DNA of 48,497 bases, taken from assembly GCA_030578315.1 (NCBI GenBank), contig JAUQQL010000008.1, forward strand, positions 1 to 48,497, read 5' to 3'. A program made the position numbers and the translations under genes. Position 1 is the stretch's first letter. Every line of letters begins with the position of its first letter. Of the stretch, positions 38,293 to 45,203 are shown piece after piece. This DNA comes from Thermodesulfobacteriota bacterium (GTDB lineage: Bacteria; Desulfobacterota; Thermodesulfobacteria; Thermodesulfobacteriales; Thermodesulfobacteriaceae). The notes under the pieces are model-generated. The model saw nothing but the letters and a program-made list of their open reading frames with translations, had not been told where the DNA came from and did not search any database.

Positions 38293-39271
38293 CTTAGAAC
38301 AGTCTTTTATAAAAGAACTTTTAAAAATTATTCAGAAGGACTTTCCTTTTCATTCCAGACCGTTTTTAGAAATTGCTAAAAGATTACGAATTACTGAAGA
38401 AGAAGTTTTAAATTTTTTACTTGAATTGAAAAGAAAAAAATATCTTAGACAAATTTCAGCTATATTTAATCCTTCAGTCTTTAAGCATTCTTCGGCTCTT
38501 TTTGCTTTTAAAGTTTCAAAAAAGAATCTTGCCCAAGCTATAAAAGTTGTAAATTCACACCCAGGGGTTACTCATAACTACTTAAGAAATCATCAATATA
38601 ACTTATGGTTTACTTTGGTAGTTCTGCCTGGAGAAGATATATTAAAGGTTGCTTCTGAACTTTTTTATTTAAGTAGAGCCGAAGACTTTTTATATTTACC
38701 AGTTGTTAAAACTTTTAAAATTTCAACTATTTTAGAAGTAGAAAATAGTGATGAGCTAGAAGTAGATAAAAATTCAAACGAAATTTTTATTGACTTAGAT
38801 TTTACAGAAAAGGATATAAAATTAGTTAAACATTTACAAGAACCTCTTCCTTTAGTTTCAACTCCTTTTGCTATTGTTTCCAAAGCTTGTGGAGTGGACG
38901 AAGAGACTATTTTTTCTTGGTTAAAAAAAATGTCTCGTTTAAAAGCTTTAAGAAGATTTGGGGCTTTATTAGATCGTAAGCATTTTGGATATGCTAAAAA
39001 TATCATGGTTTTGTGGGAAGTTCCTGAAGAAGAAACAAGTGAAATAGGAAAGGTACTAAGTAAAAAAGACTTTATAACTCACTGCTACGAAAGAAAAACA
39101 TATTCTTATTGGAGATATAACCTCTATACTATGTGCCATTTTAAAACTGAAGAAGAAAAAAAGATAATTCCTTTGCTGGCTGAAAGACTTAAAATAAAAA
39201 ACTATCTAATGTTAGAAACTTTGAAAGAATTGAAAAAAGAAAGATTAAAACTTTTTTATAAAGTTACTTAA
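38282..39271 (+). CDS. ahbAB: Fused siroheme decarboxylase (AhbA-AhbB type)
   Basis: Converts siroheme to 12,18-didecarboxysiroheme in the alternative heme pathway, the step before AhbC. AhbA and AhbB are normally separate Lrp/AsnC-like proteins of about 160 residues; here two such halves are joined in 329 residues. Each half has a winged-helix and an AsnC-like sheet. Catalytic-type signatures are G-V-T-H98-N-Y100-L-R102-N-H104-x-Y-N in the first and T-H267-C-Y-E-R271 plus W-R-Y-N in the second. The NirD-NirL pair of heme d1 synthesis is related and fused forms are known, so d1 synthesis is an alternative. It overlaps rpoD by 11 bases. Confidence 0.82.
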   Translation: MVLNLEQSFIKELLKIIQKDFPFHSRPFLEIAKRLRITEEEVLNFLLELKRKKYLRQISAIFNPSVFKHSSALFAFKVSKKNLAQAIKVVNSHPGVTHNYLRNHQYNLWFTLVVLPGEDILKVASELFYLSRAEDFLYLPVVKTFKISTILEVENSDELEVDKNSNEIFIDLDFTEKDIKLVKHLQEPLPLVSTPFAIVSKACGVDEETIFSWLKKMSRLKALRRFGALLDRKHFGYAKNIMVLWEVPEEETSEIGKVLSKKDFITHCYERKTYSYWRYNLYTMCHFKTEEEKKIIPLLAERLKIKNYLMLETLKELKKERLKLFYKVT

Positions 39272-39275
39272 GTTT

Positions 39276-40142
39276 TTAAGAAAAAATATATCTTAAAGAG
39301 ATAAAGAAAATTAAAATAACAAGAATAAACTTTATCAATTTTTGAGGCATAAACTTTTGAATTCTTGCTCCTAAATAAAGTCCTGCTGCTCCTCCCAACC
39401 CAAAGAGAAATCCTAAAAACCAGTCAGGATTGTGCCCTCCAAAGGTAAAAATAATTACTCCAAGAACTGAAGTTAAACAAGTTCCAAAAAGAGTAGCTCC
39501 TGCAAATACATAGGGAGGTAAGTGAAAAAAAGCAAGTAAAATCGGAGCCATAAGAGCTCCTCCTCCTATTCCGTAAATACCTCCTATTATCCCGATTACA
39601 AAGGCGATTAGTGAAATTAAAAAAGTACTTACTTTAAAAGTTTGCTTGCTGTAAACAAATTCTAAAGTTTTCCAGTTAAAGGTTAAAACAGTAGGAGACT
39701 CAGAAGAAAAGGTAGTTTCTTTTTTTGGAAAAAGAAGATCTTGAATAAGTCTTAATCCTATGACTAAAAGTACTAAACCTACTAATAATTTAAATTTAGC
39801 AAGTTCTTTAAAGAAACTAACTCTTAAAAAGTAACCCAAAATTACTCCCGGAAAAGTACCAAGAGTTATAATTAAAGTTAAAGGATAAAAAAATCTTTTT
39901 TCCTTCCAGTATCTATAAACTCCAAAAGGAATAGCAAAAACATTGTAAAGATGATTTGTTGCACTAACTGCAGGAGTAGTGAATTTAAGGATACTTACTT
40001 GAAAAGGTAAAAGTAAAAAAGCTCCACTTACTCCACCCGAAGCACAAAAAAAGGAAATAAAAAAAGCTACTACAGGAGGAACTAATACTGAAGTAGTAAC
40101 TCCTGAAGTCTTAAAAGTTATAGTTAAAGGTAAGTTAATCAT
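39276..40142 (-). CDS. TauE/SafE family anion (sulfite-type) exporter
   Basis: A 288-residue membrane protein with two repeats of about four transmembrane helices and a central hydrophilic linker (about 135-165). Repeat signatures are FFCASGGVSGAFLLLP near the start and GIIGGIYGIGGGALMAPILL in the second half, plus GATLFGTCLTSVLG. Family members export sulfite, sulfoacetate or other small organic or sulfur anions. Substrate not determinable, though sulfite export would suit a sulfur metaboliser. Transcribed after the M48 lipoprotein gene (16-base gap) and convergent with ahbAB. Confidence 0.83.
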   Translation of the reverse strand: MINLPLTITFKTSGVTTSVLVPPVVAFFISFFCASGGVSGAFLLLPFQVSILKFTTPAVSATNHLYNVFAIPFGVYRYWKEKRFFYPLTLIITLGTFPGVILGYFLRVSFFKELAKFKLLVGLVLLVIGLRLIQDLLFPKKETTFSSESPTVLTFNWKTLEFVYSKQTFKVSTFLISLIAFVIGIIGGIYGIGGGALMAPILLAFFHLPPYVFAGATLFGTCLTSVLGVIIFTFGGHNPDWFLGFLFGLGGAAGLYLGARIQKFMPQKLIKFILVILIFFISLRYIFS

Positions 40143-40158
40143 CTCAAATTATCCTTTT

Positions 40159-41427
40159 TTAATAGCCTATTTTTTTGTATCTAAAATAGCAATCCTTATA
40201 CCAAGAAGCATTTTTAGGTCCAATTTCTAAGGCTTTTTTATAGTTTTTAGCAGCCTCACTTAACTTATTTTCTTCTTCATAAACTCTTCCCTTATAGTAA
40301 TAAGAAATGCCGTTAAAAGGTATAAGTTTTTGAGCTTCGTTAAGATAAAAAAGAGCTTTTTCGTAATCTTTCAATTTAAAATAAGTAATTCCTGCCAGAA
40401 GCTGAGCTCTAAAAAAGTGAGGGTCAAGTTTTATTGCTCGAGAAATATAATCTAAAGCTTCAAGAAAAAGCTTTTTTTCTAGATTTATAGAAGCTATATA
40501 GGTCATAGCTAATGTATTTTCAGGGTAAAGTTCTAAAGCTTTTTTAAGATAATTTTCCGCTTGAGTTAAATTGTTTTTACTGTAAGCCTTCTTTCCCATT
40601 TCTACCCAATCGTAGGATTCCTTAGTTAAAAGAAGATGATTTTTTATTCTTTGAAATGTTTGTGTATTCAAGATTAAATCTCCTTTAGGTTTAAAAGTTT
40701 TTATATATTCTTTAGCCTCTTTTATTCTGGTTTCAGGAAGTGGATGAGTAGATAACCATTCAGGAGGTCTTTCCTTTTCTAAGGCTTTAAATTTTTCAAA
40801 TACTTCTATCATTCCCTGAGGAGAATATCCAGCTTTAAAAGTAAATAAGAATCCATATCTATCAGCCTCTCTTTCTTGGTCTCGGCTAAATTTAAGAGAA
40901 AGAAGCCCAGCTGAAATTTCACCTAATTTGAGAAGAATTTCTCCTGTGAGATTTTGAGGTAAAAAAAGAGAGCCCACTTGGAGAATAAGATTTAAGGCTA
41001 AAGTTTTTTCCAAAAATTTTACGTGGTGTCGGGCGTTAATATGCCCAATTTCGTGGGCTAGAACTCCGGCTAACTGACTTTCTTTATCCAGTTGAAGCAG
41101 AAGTCCACGAGTGATAATTACTGGACCTCCGGGTAAAGCAAAAGCATTTACTATACCAGAATTGACCACCCAAAACTTGTAGGGAACTTTTCTTTCTGCC
41201 TCTTGGGCTAATTTATTTCCTATGGAATTTATATAATTTTGAACTTCCTTCTCAGGATACAAACCTTCAAACTCATCAATAGAAAAGGGTGTATAAAGTT
41301 TTCCTAATTCAACTTCTTTTTCTACTGAAATAAGAGAAAAGGAAAAGTTTTTTTCAGCCCCACAGCTTAGAAGAAAAAAACAAATTAAAAAGATAAAAGT
41401 TAAATAAAAAAAGAAAATCCTTTTCAT
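40159..41427 (-). CDS. M48 metallopeptidase lipoprotein with TPR repeats (BepA/YfgC-like)
   Basis: Periplasmic quality-control protease for outer-membrane protein assembly. Signal peptide ends in the lipobox LLSC with Cys22. The M48 zinc motif HEIGH is at 125-129, with third-ligand Glu in READRYGF near 188, and PGGPVIITRGLL lies before it. From about 280 to 415 there are four TPR units (such as AENYLKKALELYPEN and ALFYLNEAQKLIPFN). The architecture matches BepA, which cooperates with BamA; Thr/Ala-rich transmembrane segments of other M48 proteins are absent. 422 residues. Confidence 0.88.
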   Translation of the reverse strand: MKRIFFFYLTFIFLICFFLLSCGAEKNFSFSLISVEKEVELGKLYTPFSIDEFEGLYPEKEVQNYINSIGNKLAQEAERKVPYKFWVVNSGIVNAFALPGGPVIITRGLLLQLDKESQLAGVLAHEIGHINARHHVKFLEKTLALNLILQVGSLFLPQNLTGEILLKLGEISAGLLSLKFSRDQEREADRYGFLFTFKAGYSPQGMIEVFEKFKALEKERPPEWLSTHPLPETRIKEAKEYIKTFKPKGDLILNTQTFQRIKNHLLLTKESYDWVEMGKKAYSKNNLTQAENYLKKALELYPENTLAMTYIASINLEKKLFLEALDYISRAIKLDPHFFRAQLLAGITYFKLKDYEKALFYLNEAQKLIPFNGISYYYKGRVYEEENKLSEAAKNYKKALEIGPKNASWYKDCYFRYKKIGY

Positions 41428-41483
41428 AAAAAAAGAAAATTTTTAAACTTTTTTTGACAAAATTATACATAAAAATTTAGCTC

Positions 41484-41511
41484 TTGACAAGTTTTGGTTT
41501 TAAAATATATT
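41484..41511 (+). promoter_or_regulatory. Strong promoter for tRNA-Gly
   Basis: A perfect -35 TTGACA (41484-41489) and TATATT (41506-41511) with a 16-base spacer. The predicted start near 41519 gives a leader of only about 8 bases before the tRNA. It is the best consensus promoter in the window, as expected for a stable RNA. Confidence 0.75.
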
Positions 41512-41526
41512 TTTTAAGAAGAAAAA

Positions 41527-41600
41527 GCGGGTGTAGCTCAGCCTGGTAGAGCGACAGCTTGCCATGCTGTAGGTCGCGGGTTCGAATCCCGTCGCCCGCT
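41527..41600 (+). tRNA. tRNA-Gly (anticodon GCC)
   Basis: A full cloverleaf is visible: acceptor GCGGGTG / CGCCCGC (one G-T pair), D-arm with GTAGCTCAGCCTGGTAGAGC, anticodon arm ACAGC-TTGCCAT-GCTGT with anticodon GCC, and T-arm GCGGG-TTCGAAT-CCCGT. The discriminator is T, typical of bacterial tRNA-Gly. CCA is not encoded. It reads glycine codons GGC and GGT. The following gene begins 44 bases later and could share its transcript. Confidence 0.96.
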
Positions 41601-41644
41601 CTATTTAAAGTTAAAAGTTTTTTGTTTATTAAAACATCTGTTTT

Positions 41645-42331
41645 ATGCAAATAACTTATTACGGACATTCTTGTTTTAAGATAGTCTCCTTAGAAGGAAA
41701 GAAAATTCTTATAGACCCTTGGGTAAGTAATCCTTTAGCTCCTACCCAAGTGGATTTAGGTCCTTATGATTTTATTCTAATTACTCATGCTCATGGAGAC
41801 CATCTTGGGGAAGTATTAAAATTAGCCAGAACTTCCGTTACAGAAGTTATTGCCATACACGAGATTCAACAGTACTTATTAAAAGCCGGTGTTCCTAAAG
41901 CAACAGGGATGAATATAGGAGGAAGCTATAAAGTTAATCATCTTACTTTTACTATGGTTCCTGCTTGGCATAGTTCATCTTTTTCTGATGGAAGTTATGG
42001 AGGAGAAGCCTGTGGATTTGTAATTACCTTAGAAGATGAAACAACCCTTTATCATGCTGGAGACACGGGTCTTTTTTACGATATGAAACTTATTGGAGAA
42101 CTTTATAAGCCTAAAGTTGCCTTTCTTCCTATTGGAAGTCACTATGTAATGGGACCTAAAGAAGCAGCTAAGGCTTGTGACCTTATCCGTCCTGAAATAG
42201 TTATTCCTATGCATTATAAAACTTTTCCTATTTTAACAGGAACAGTTGAAGATTTTAAAAAAGAATTGAACAAATATTCTTTTGTTCCTCAAGTAGTAGT
42301 ATTAAAACCTGGAGAAACTTTTAGTATTTAA
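41645..42331 (+). CDS. Metallo-beta-lactamase-fold hydrolase, UPF0173 family
   Basis: A 228-residue L-ascorbate-6-phosphate-lactonase-like metallo-hydrolase. Zinc ligands are in THAHGDHLG (HxHxDH), in VPAWHSS, and in HAGDTGLF, with a late PMHYKTF. The opening Y-Y-G-H-S-C-F and IDPWVSNP segments are the UPF0173 signature. Substrate is unknown for this family. It begins 44 bases after tRNA-Gly with no strong Shine-Dalgarno, and mobB starts 2 bases after its stop. Confidence 0.88.
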   Translation: MQITYYGHSCFKIVSLEGKKILIDPWVSNPLAPTQVDLGPYDFILITHAHGDHLGEVLKLARTSVTEVIAIHEIQQYLLKAGVPKATGMNIGGSYKVNHLTFTMVPAWHSSSFSDGSYGGEACGFVITLEDETTLYHAGDTGLFYDMKLIGELYKPKVAFLPIGSHYVMGPKEAAKACDLIRPEIVIPMHYKTFPILTGTVEDFKKELNKYSFVPQVVVLKPGETFSI

Positions 42332-42333
42332 AA

Positions 42334-43014
42334 TTGCCATTCTTCTTAGCTATTTGCGGGCATAAAAATTCTGGAAAAACCCTTTTAGGAAGCTTTATAG
42401 TAGAAAATCTTACTAAAAAAGGACTTAAGGTAGGGGTAATTAAGTCCTTTCATCACGAAGAAATTGTTACAGACTTTCCCTCTAAGGATACCTGGCTTTA
42501 CCGAGAAAAGGGAGCTTTTTTAACTTCACTCTTTCAAACCTCTCTTTTTACTTGTTATTTCGGAAAATCTTTCTTTTCTTCTTATCAAGAAAGAGATTTA
42601 TTTACTTTCTGGGAAAGTATTTTCTGGGATTGTGACTTGGTTCTACTTGAAGGCTTTAAGAATTTAGACTCAGTTTTAAAACTATGGTGTTTAAAGGAAG
42701 GAGAAAGTCCTGAAGAAATCAAGAAAAATTTGAAAAACTTATTAGGTTTTGTGGTAATAAGTAATTCTGAACATTGGAAAAAACTTTTTCCTCAAGAAAA
42801 TATTTTAAGTCTGGAGAGGGGTAAAGAAATTCTAAATCTTGTAGAAAAATTTCTTTCCAAAGAACCAGAAGTTTTGCTTAAAGTAAATGAATATAAAATC
42901 CCTCTAAATCCTTTTGTTCAAAGCGTTCTTAAGTCTACATTGGAGGGTTTTTTAAAAGCTCTAAAAAAAGTTCCTGAAAAGATAGAAAAATTGGAAATTA
43001 AAATTAAGTTTTGA
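42334..43014 (+). CDS. mobB: MobB-like molybdopterin-guanine-dinucleotide adaptor GTPase
   Basis: A P-loop protein assisting MobA in making the Mo/W bis-MGD cofactor used by formate dehydrogenases and other oxidoreductases. Walker A GHKNSGKT is at 9-16, followed by GLKVGVIKSFHHE and a DLVLLEGFK segment, all typical. At 226 residues it is longer than the usual 160-175; the extra 60 C-terminal residues are unassigned and may be lineage-specific. The start codon is TTG at 42334. mobA is not in the window. Confidence 0.82.
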   Translation: MPFFLAICGHKNSGKTLLGSFIVENLTKKGLKVGVIKSFHHEEIVTDFPSKDTWLYREKGAFLTSLFQTSLFTCYFGKSFFSSYQERDLFTFWESIFWDCDLVLLEGFKNLDSVLKLWCLKEGESPEEIKKNLKNLLGFVVISNSEHWKKLFPQENILSLERGKEILNLVEKFLSKEPEVLLKVNEYKIPLNPFVQSVLKSTLEGFLKALKKVPEKIEKLEIKIKF

Positions 43015-43015
43015 G

Positions 43016-43456
43016 ATGAAAATGTTAACAAAAAAGAAAAAAATAGCTTTTATTTGCATAGGAAATTCTGCCAGAAGTCAAATTGCAGAGGGATATGCCA
43101 AGTATTTTGCTCTCTTAAAAAATAGAAAAGATTTAGAATTTTATTCGGCAGGTTCTCATCCTACCGGATATATTCATCCTTTAGTAGTAAAAGTTATGCT
43201 TGAAGACGGAATTGATATTTCAGACCAATACTCTAAAGGTTTAGAAGCAATTCCCTATCATGAATTAGACTTTGTTATTACTCTTTGTGGAGATGCAGCA
43301 GAAAATTGTCCTTATGTTCCAGGAGCAAAAATTGAACATTGGAATGTGCCAGACCCTGTAAGTTCAAGGGGTTCGGAAGAGGAAAGACTTAAAATTTTTA
43401 GAAAAATAAGAGATGAAATTAAAAAAAGAGTAGAAACGCTATTAGAAAATCTCTAA
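43016..43456 (+). CDS. arsC: Arsenate reductase, thioredoxin-coupled low-MW phosphatase fold
   Basis: Reduces arsenate to arsenite. The P-loop is Cys14-I-G-N-S-A-R20 (CX5R), and the second and third redox cysteines are Cys91 and Cys98 in TLCGDAAENC, giving the three-cysteine relay of Staphylococcus-type ArsC. HWNVPDP near 108-114 holds the catalytic Asp. Protein length 146. A second in-frame ATG is two codons in. Arsenite pump or ArsR are not adjacent; the next gene is flavodoxin-like. Confidence 0.9.
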   Translation: MKMLTKKKKIAFICIGNSARSQIAEGYAKYFALLKNRKDLEFYSAGSHPTGYIHPLVVKVMLEDGIDISDQYSKGLEAIPYHELDFVITLCGDAAENCPYVPGAKIEHWNVPDPVSSRGSEEERLKIFRKIRDEIKKRVETLLENL

Positions 43457-43457
43457 A

Positions 43458-43937
43458 TTGGAAATTTACTATTACTCTTTTACTGGAATTTCTAAAAAGT
43501 TAGCTGAAAGTCTTTCTAAATTTCTTAATGTTAAACCAAAGGAAATAAAAACTTCTTCTAAGCCTTATTTTTTTTGGCTTTTGCTTTCCTTTATACCTTA
43601 CTTGCCTTTTAAAGCTTATTTTGAGAAACCCTCTTCTTCTACTTTGGTTTTGTGTTTTCCAAAATGGACTTTTAACTGCCCGCCTGTTACCTACTTTTTG
43701 AAGGAAATAACTTGTGAAAATCTTTTTATGATTATAACCTATGGAGGCTGGGGAGAAAAAAGATACGCTGATTTTTATCGAAAATTGGCTTTAAAGAAAA
43801 TTAAAAAAGTTGAAGTCTTTTTAGTAAAGAAAAGAAAAGTTTTAGAAAATATAACAGAGGTAATAGAGGAAATTATAAACTGGTTAAATCCCTGCATAAG
43901 TTCCTTCGGACCTCAGAAAATAAAAAAGTTACGGTAA
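43458..43937 (+). CDS. Flavodoxin-like protein
   Basis: A 159-residue protein with an N-terminal flavodoxin-type FMN loop (Y-S-F-T-G-I-S-K-K-L) and alternating strand/helix pattern. After the first unit comes a hydrophobic stretch (about 36-52) similar to flavodoxin/EFR1-like proteins, then CFPKWTFNCPP and TYGGWGEKRYAD. No iron-sulfur motif follows. TTG start one base after the arsC stop. It may supply electrons to a partner reductase, but this is only a guess. Last gene before the compositional break. Confidence 0.65.
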   Translation: MEIYYYSFTGISKKLAESLSKFLNVKPKEIKTSSKPYFFWLLLSFIPYLPFKAYFEKPSSSTLVLCFPKWTFNCPPVTYFLKEITCENLFMIITYGGWGEKRYADFYRKLALKKIKKVEVFLVKKRKVLENITEVIEEIINWLNPCISSFGPQKIKKLR

Positions 43938-43971
43938 AATATACATCTTATCACTGGAAAAAGATTTAATC

Positions 43972-44183
43972 TTATGTTCCAAAATCAAGGTTCCAAAATC
44001 AAGGGCACCTAAGAGGAAAAGAGACAGTGGCATCCTGAGAGAGTGAGGTTTATACTGGAGAAGAGAAGGGAACATCCTCGCCTGGAGAAGGAGAAGCTTA
44101 AGCCTTTGGTGGACAAGTTTTGTTTGGAGAGGGATATAAGGCCTGTGAGCGACCGCTTGGATATTTTTGCGAAAAATTTTTAA
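43972..44183 (+). pseudogene. Transposase/integrase remnant (IS481/IS3-like)
   Basis: Frame 44013-44181 encodes WHPERVRFILEKRREHPRL followed by KEKLKPLVDKFCLERDIRPVS, which I recognise as the helix-turn-helix part of DDE transposases in thermophiles. It opens directly after an in-frame TAA, and the natural upstream part (PKSRAPKRKR) lies in another frame, consistent with a two-base insertion near 44020-44026. After about 44140 the resemblance is lost and TAA at 44181 ends it; the DDE catalytic core is missing. No terminal inverted repeats were found. Recognition is by memory of motifs, so moderate certainty. The following 78 bases hold only a promoter-like site. Confidence 0.55.
43977..44004 (+). 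repeat. 14-bp tandem duplication
   Basis: TTCCAAAATCAAGG is present twice head to tail. Fourteen bases is not a multiple of three, so a reading frame through it would shift. It lies at the upstream edge of the transposase remnant and may mark decay by slippage or by a mobile-element event. Confidence 0.9.
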
Positions 44184-44226
44184 AAAATAACACCCAGTCC
44201 GAAATCATATGGACGCATACAAGCTC

Positions 44227-44257
44227 TTGATAGAAACAAAGGTTGTTATATTATAAT
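44227..44257 (+). promoter_or_regulatory. Promoter-like site ahead of the DUF2905 gene
   Basis: TTGATA (44227-44232) and a perfect TATAAT (44252-44257) with a 19-base spacer, longer than ideal. The expected start falls at about 44264, on the DUF2905 start codon (44262), so the message would be nearly leaderless or serve mainly the USP and ATPase genes downstream. Confidence 0.4.
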
Positions 44258-44261
44258 AGGC

Positions 44262-44454
44262 ATGAACGAATGGTCAGGCCTGGGAAAATCTTTTATCTTC
44301 TTGGGGCTTTTTTTAAATTCTCGTAGGCCTAATCATAAGTTTCCTTCCCAAAGTGCCCCTTTTAGGAAAACTACCAGGAGATATAGTGGCTAAAAGAGAG
44401 AATTTTACCTTTTATTTCTCCTTGGGAACTTTTATTCTTTTAGGTATCTTATAA
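44262..44454 (+). pseudogene. DUF2905 small membrane protein, frameshifted
   Basis: Frame one from the ATG gives MNEWSGLGKSFIFLGLFL. If one A of the AAA at 44315-44317 is skipped, the next frame gives ILVGLIISFLPKVPLLGKL and then PGDIVAKRENFTFYF. Together they make a full-length DUF2905 protein of about 64 residues with two membrane helices around a conserved P-L-L-G-K-L-P-G-D-I-V loop. Read as it stands, translation would leave the frame after the first helix. It is either a real one-base insertion or an assembly/sequencing error. The function of the family is unknown. The USP gene starts 8 bases later. Confidence 0.8.
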
Positions 44455-44462
44455 TTTAGGGT

Positions 44463-45203
44463 ATGCGGGCTATATACAAAAAAATCCTTGTTCAAATTAA
44501 TGATGATTTCATTTCTGAGAGGGCAGCCTATTTTGCCCTAAAAGTAGCCCGAGAGCTTAAGTCTCACCTTATTCTCTGTTTTATTCACGAAAGGGGTCAA
44601 GAATTTGAAAAAGGCGAAAGGCTTTTAAAAAAATATTTTCTTGAGGCTGAAAGAGAGGGCCTTAAAGTTGAAGCCTTGATAAAGGAAGGAAGGTCCTTAG
44701 AAATTTTAGAAGACCTTATCAAAAAGGAGGCTATAGATTTACTTTTTGTTCCTGGGGAGGGTTCTAAAAAATTAGATCAGCTACTCTGTTCTATTGCTAT
44801 AGTAAAAATAGTAAACTTAGGTAAACTTCATCCCAAACGAATTCTTTTTCTTTTAAAAGGTAATCTCCCCTCATGGAAAGAAAATGCTTATTTAATAGAA
44901 ACCTTTTACCATGCCTTTAAAACCAAAGTTTTTTTAGTTTGCTGTGGAAAAAGTAAAAATTTTAGTAAACTTCTTTTTCATTTAGAGAAAGCTGGAGTAA
45001 AAATGGATATGGAATTCTATCCTTCCTTTTCTTATAACATAATTATTTTTCAAATTCTTTCGAAGAGAGCTGACCTTTTAATCCTTGAAAAGACAGACCG
45101 AAGAATTTTAGGTTTTTTAGGAAGAAGCGAGTCACAAAAGCTAATCAGAGAAACTCCATGTAATTTAATTATTTTCCGTCCTTTCTCAAGGCATGAGAAT
45201 TAA
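44463..45203 (+). CDS. Tandem-domain universal stress protein
   Basis: A 246-residue protein with two UspA-type alpha/beta domains (about 1-125 and 126-246). The first opens with YKKILVQINDD and has a VEALIKEGRSLEILEDLI segment. The second starts at PKRILFLLKGN and ends with ETPCNLIIFRPFS. ATP-binding G-x2-G-x9-G is only partly kept (VPGEGSKKLD). It overlaps the P-type ATPase start by 11 bases, and such pairing hints that the stress protein regulates the pump (inference). The only intact gene in this terminal segment. Codon use is richer in G/C than in the left part of the window. Confidence 0.8.
   Translation: MRAIYKKILVQINDDFISERAAYFALKVARELKSHLILCFIHERGQEFEKGERLLKKYFLEAEREGLKVEALIKEGRSLEILEDLIKKEAIDLLFVPGEGSKKLDQLLCSIAIVKIVNLGKLHPKRILFLLKGNLPSWKENAYLIETFYHAFKTKVFLVCCGKSKNFSKLLFHLEKAGVKMDMEFYPSFSYNIIIFQILSKRADLLILEKTDRRILGFLGRSESQKLIRETPCNLIIFRPFSRHEN

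Noticed and set aside
41527-41600. tRNA-Gly as an attachment site for an integrated element
   Set aside because: No integrase and no repeat of the tRNA 3' end was found downstream within the window.
41477-41668. Minus-strand frame across the tRNA
   Set aside because: Covers tRNA-Gly and its promoter; not a gene.
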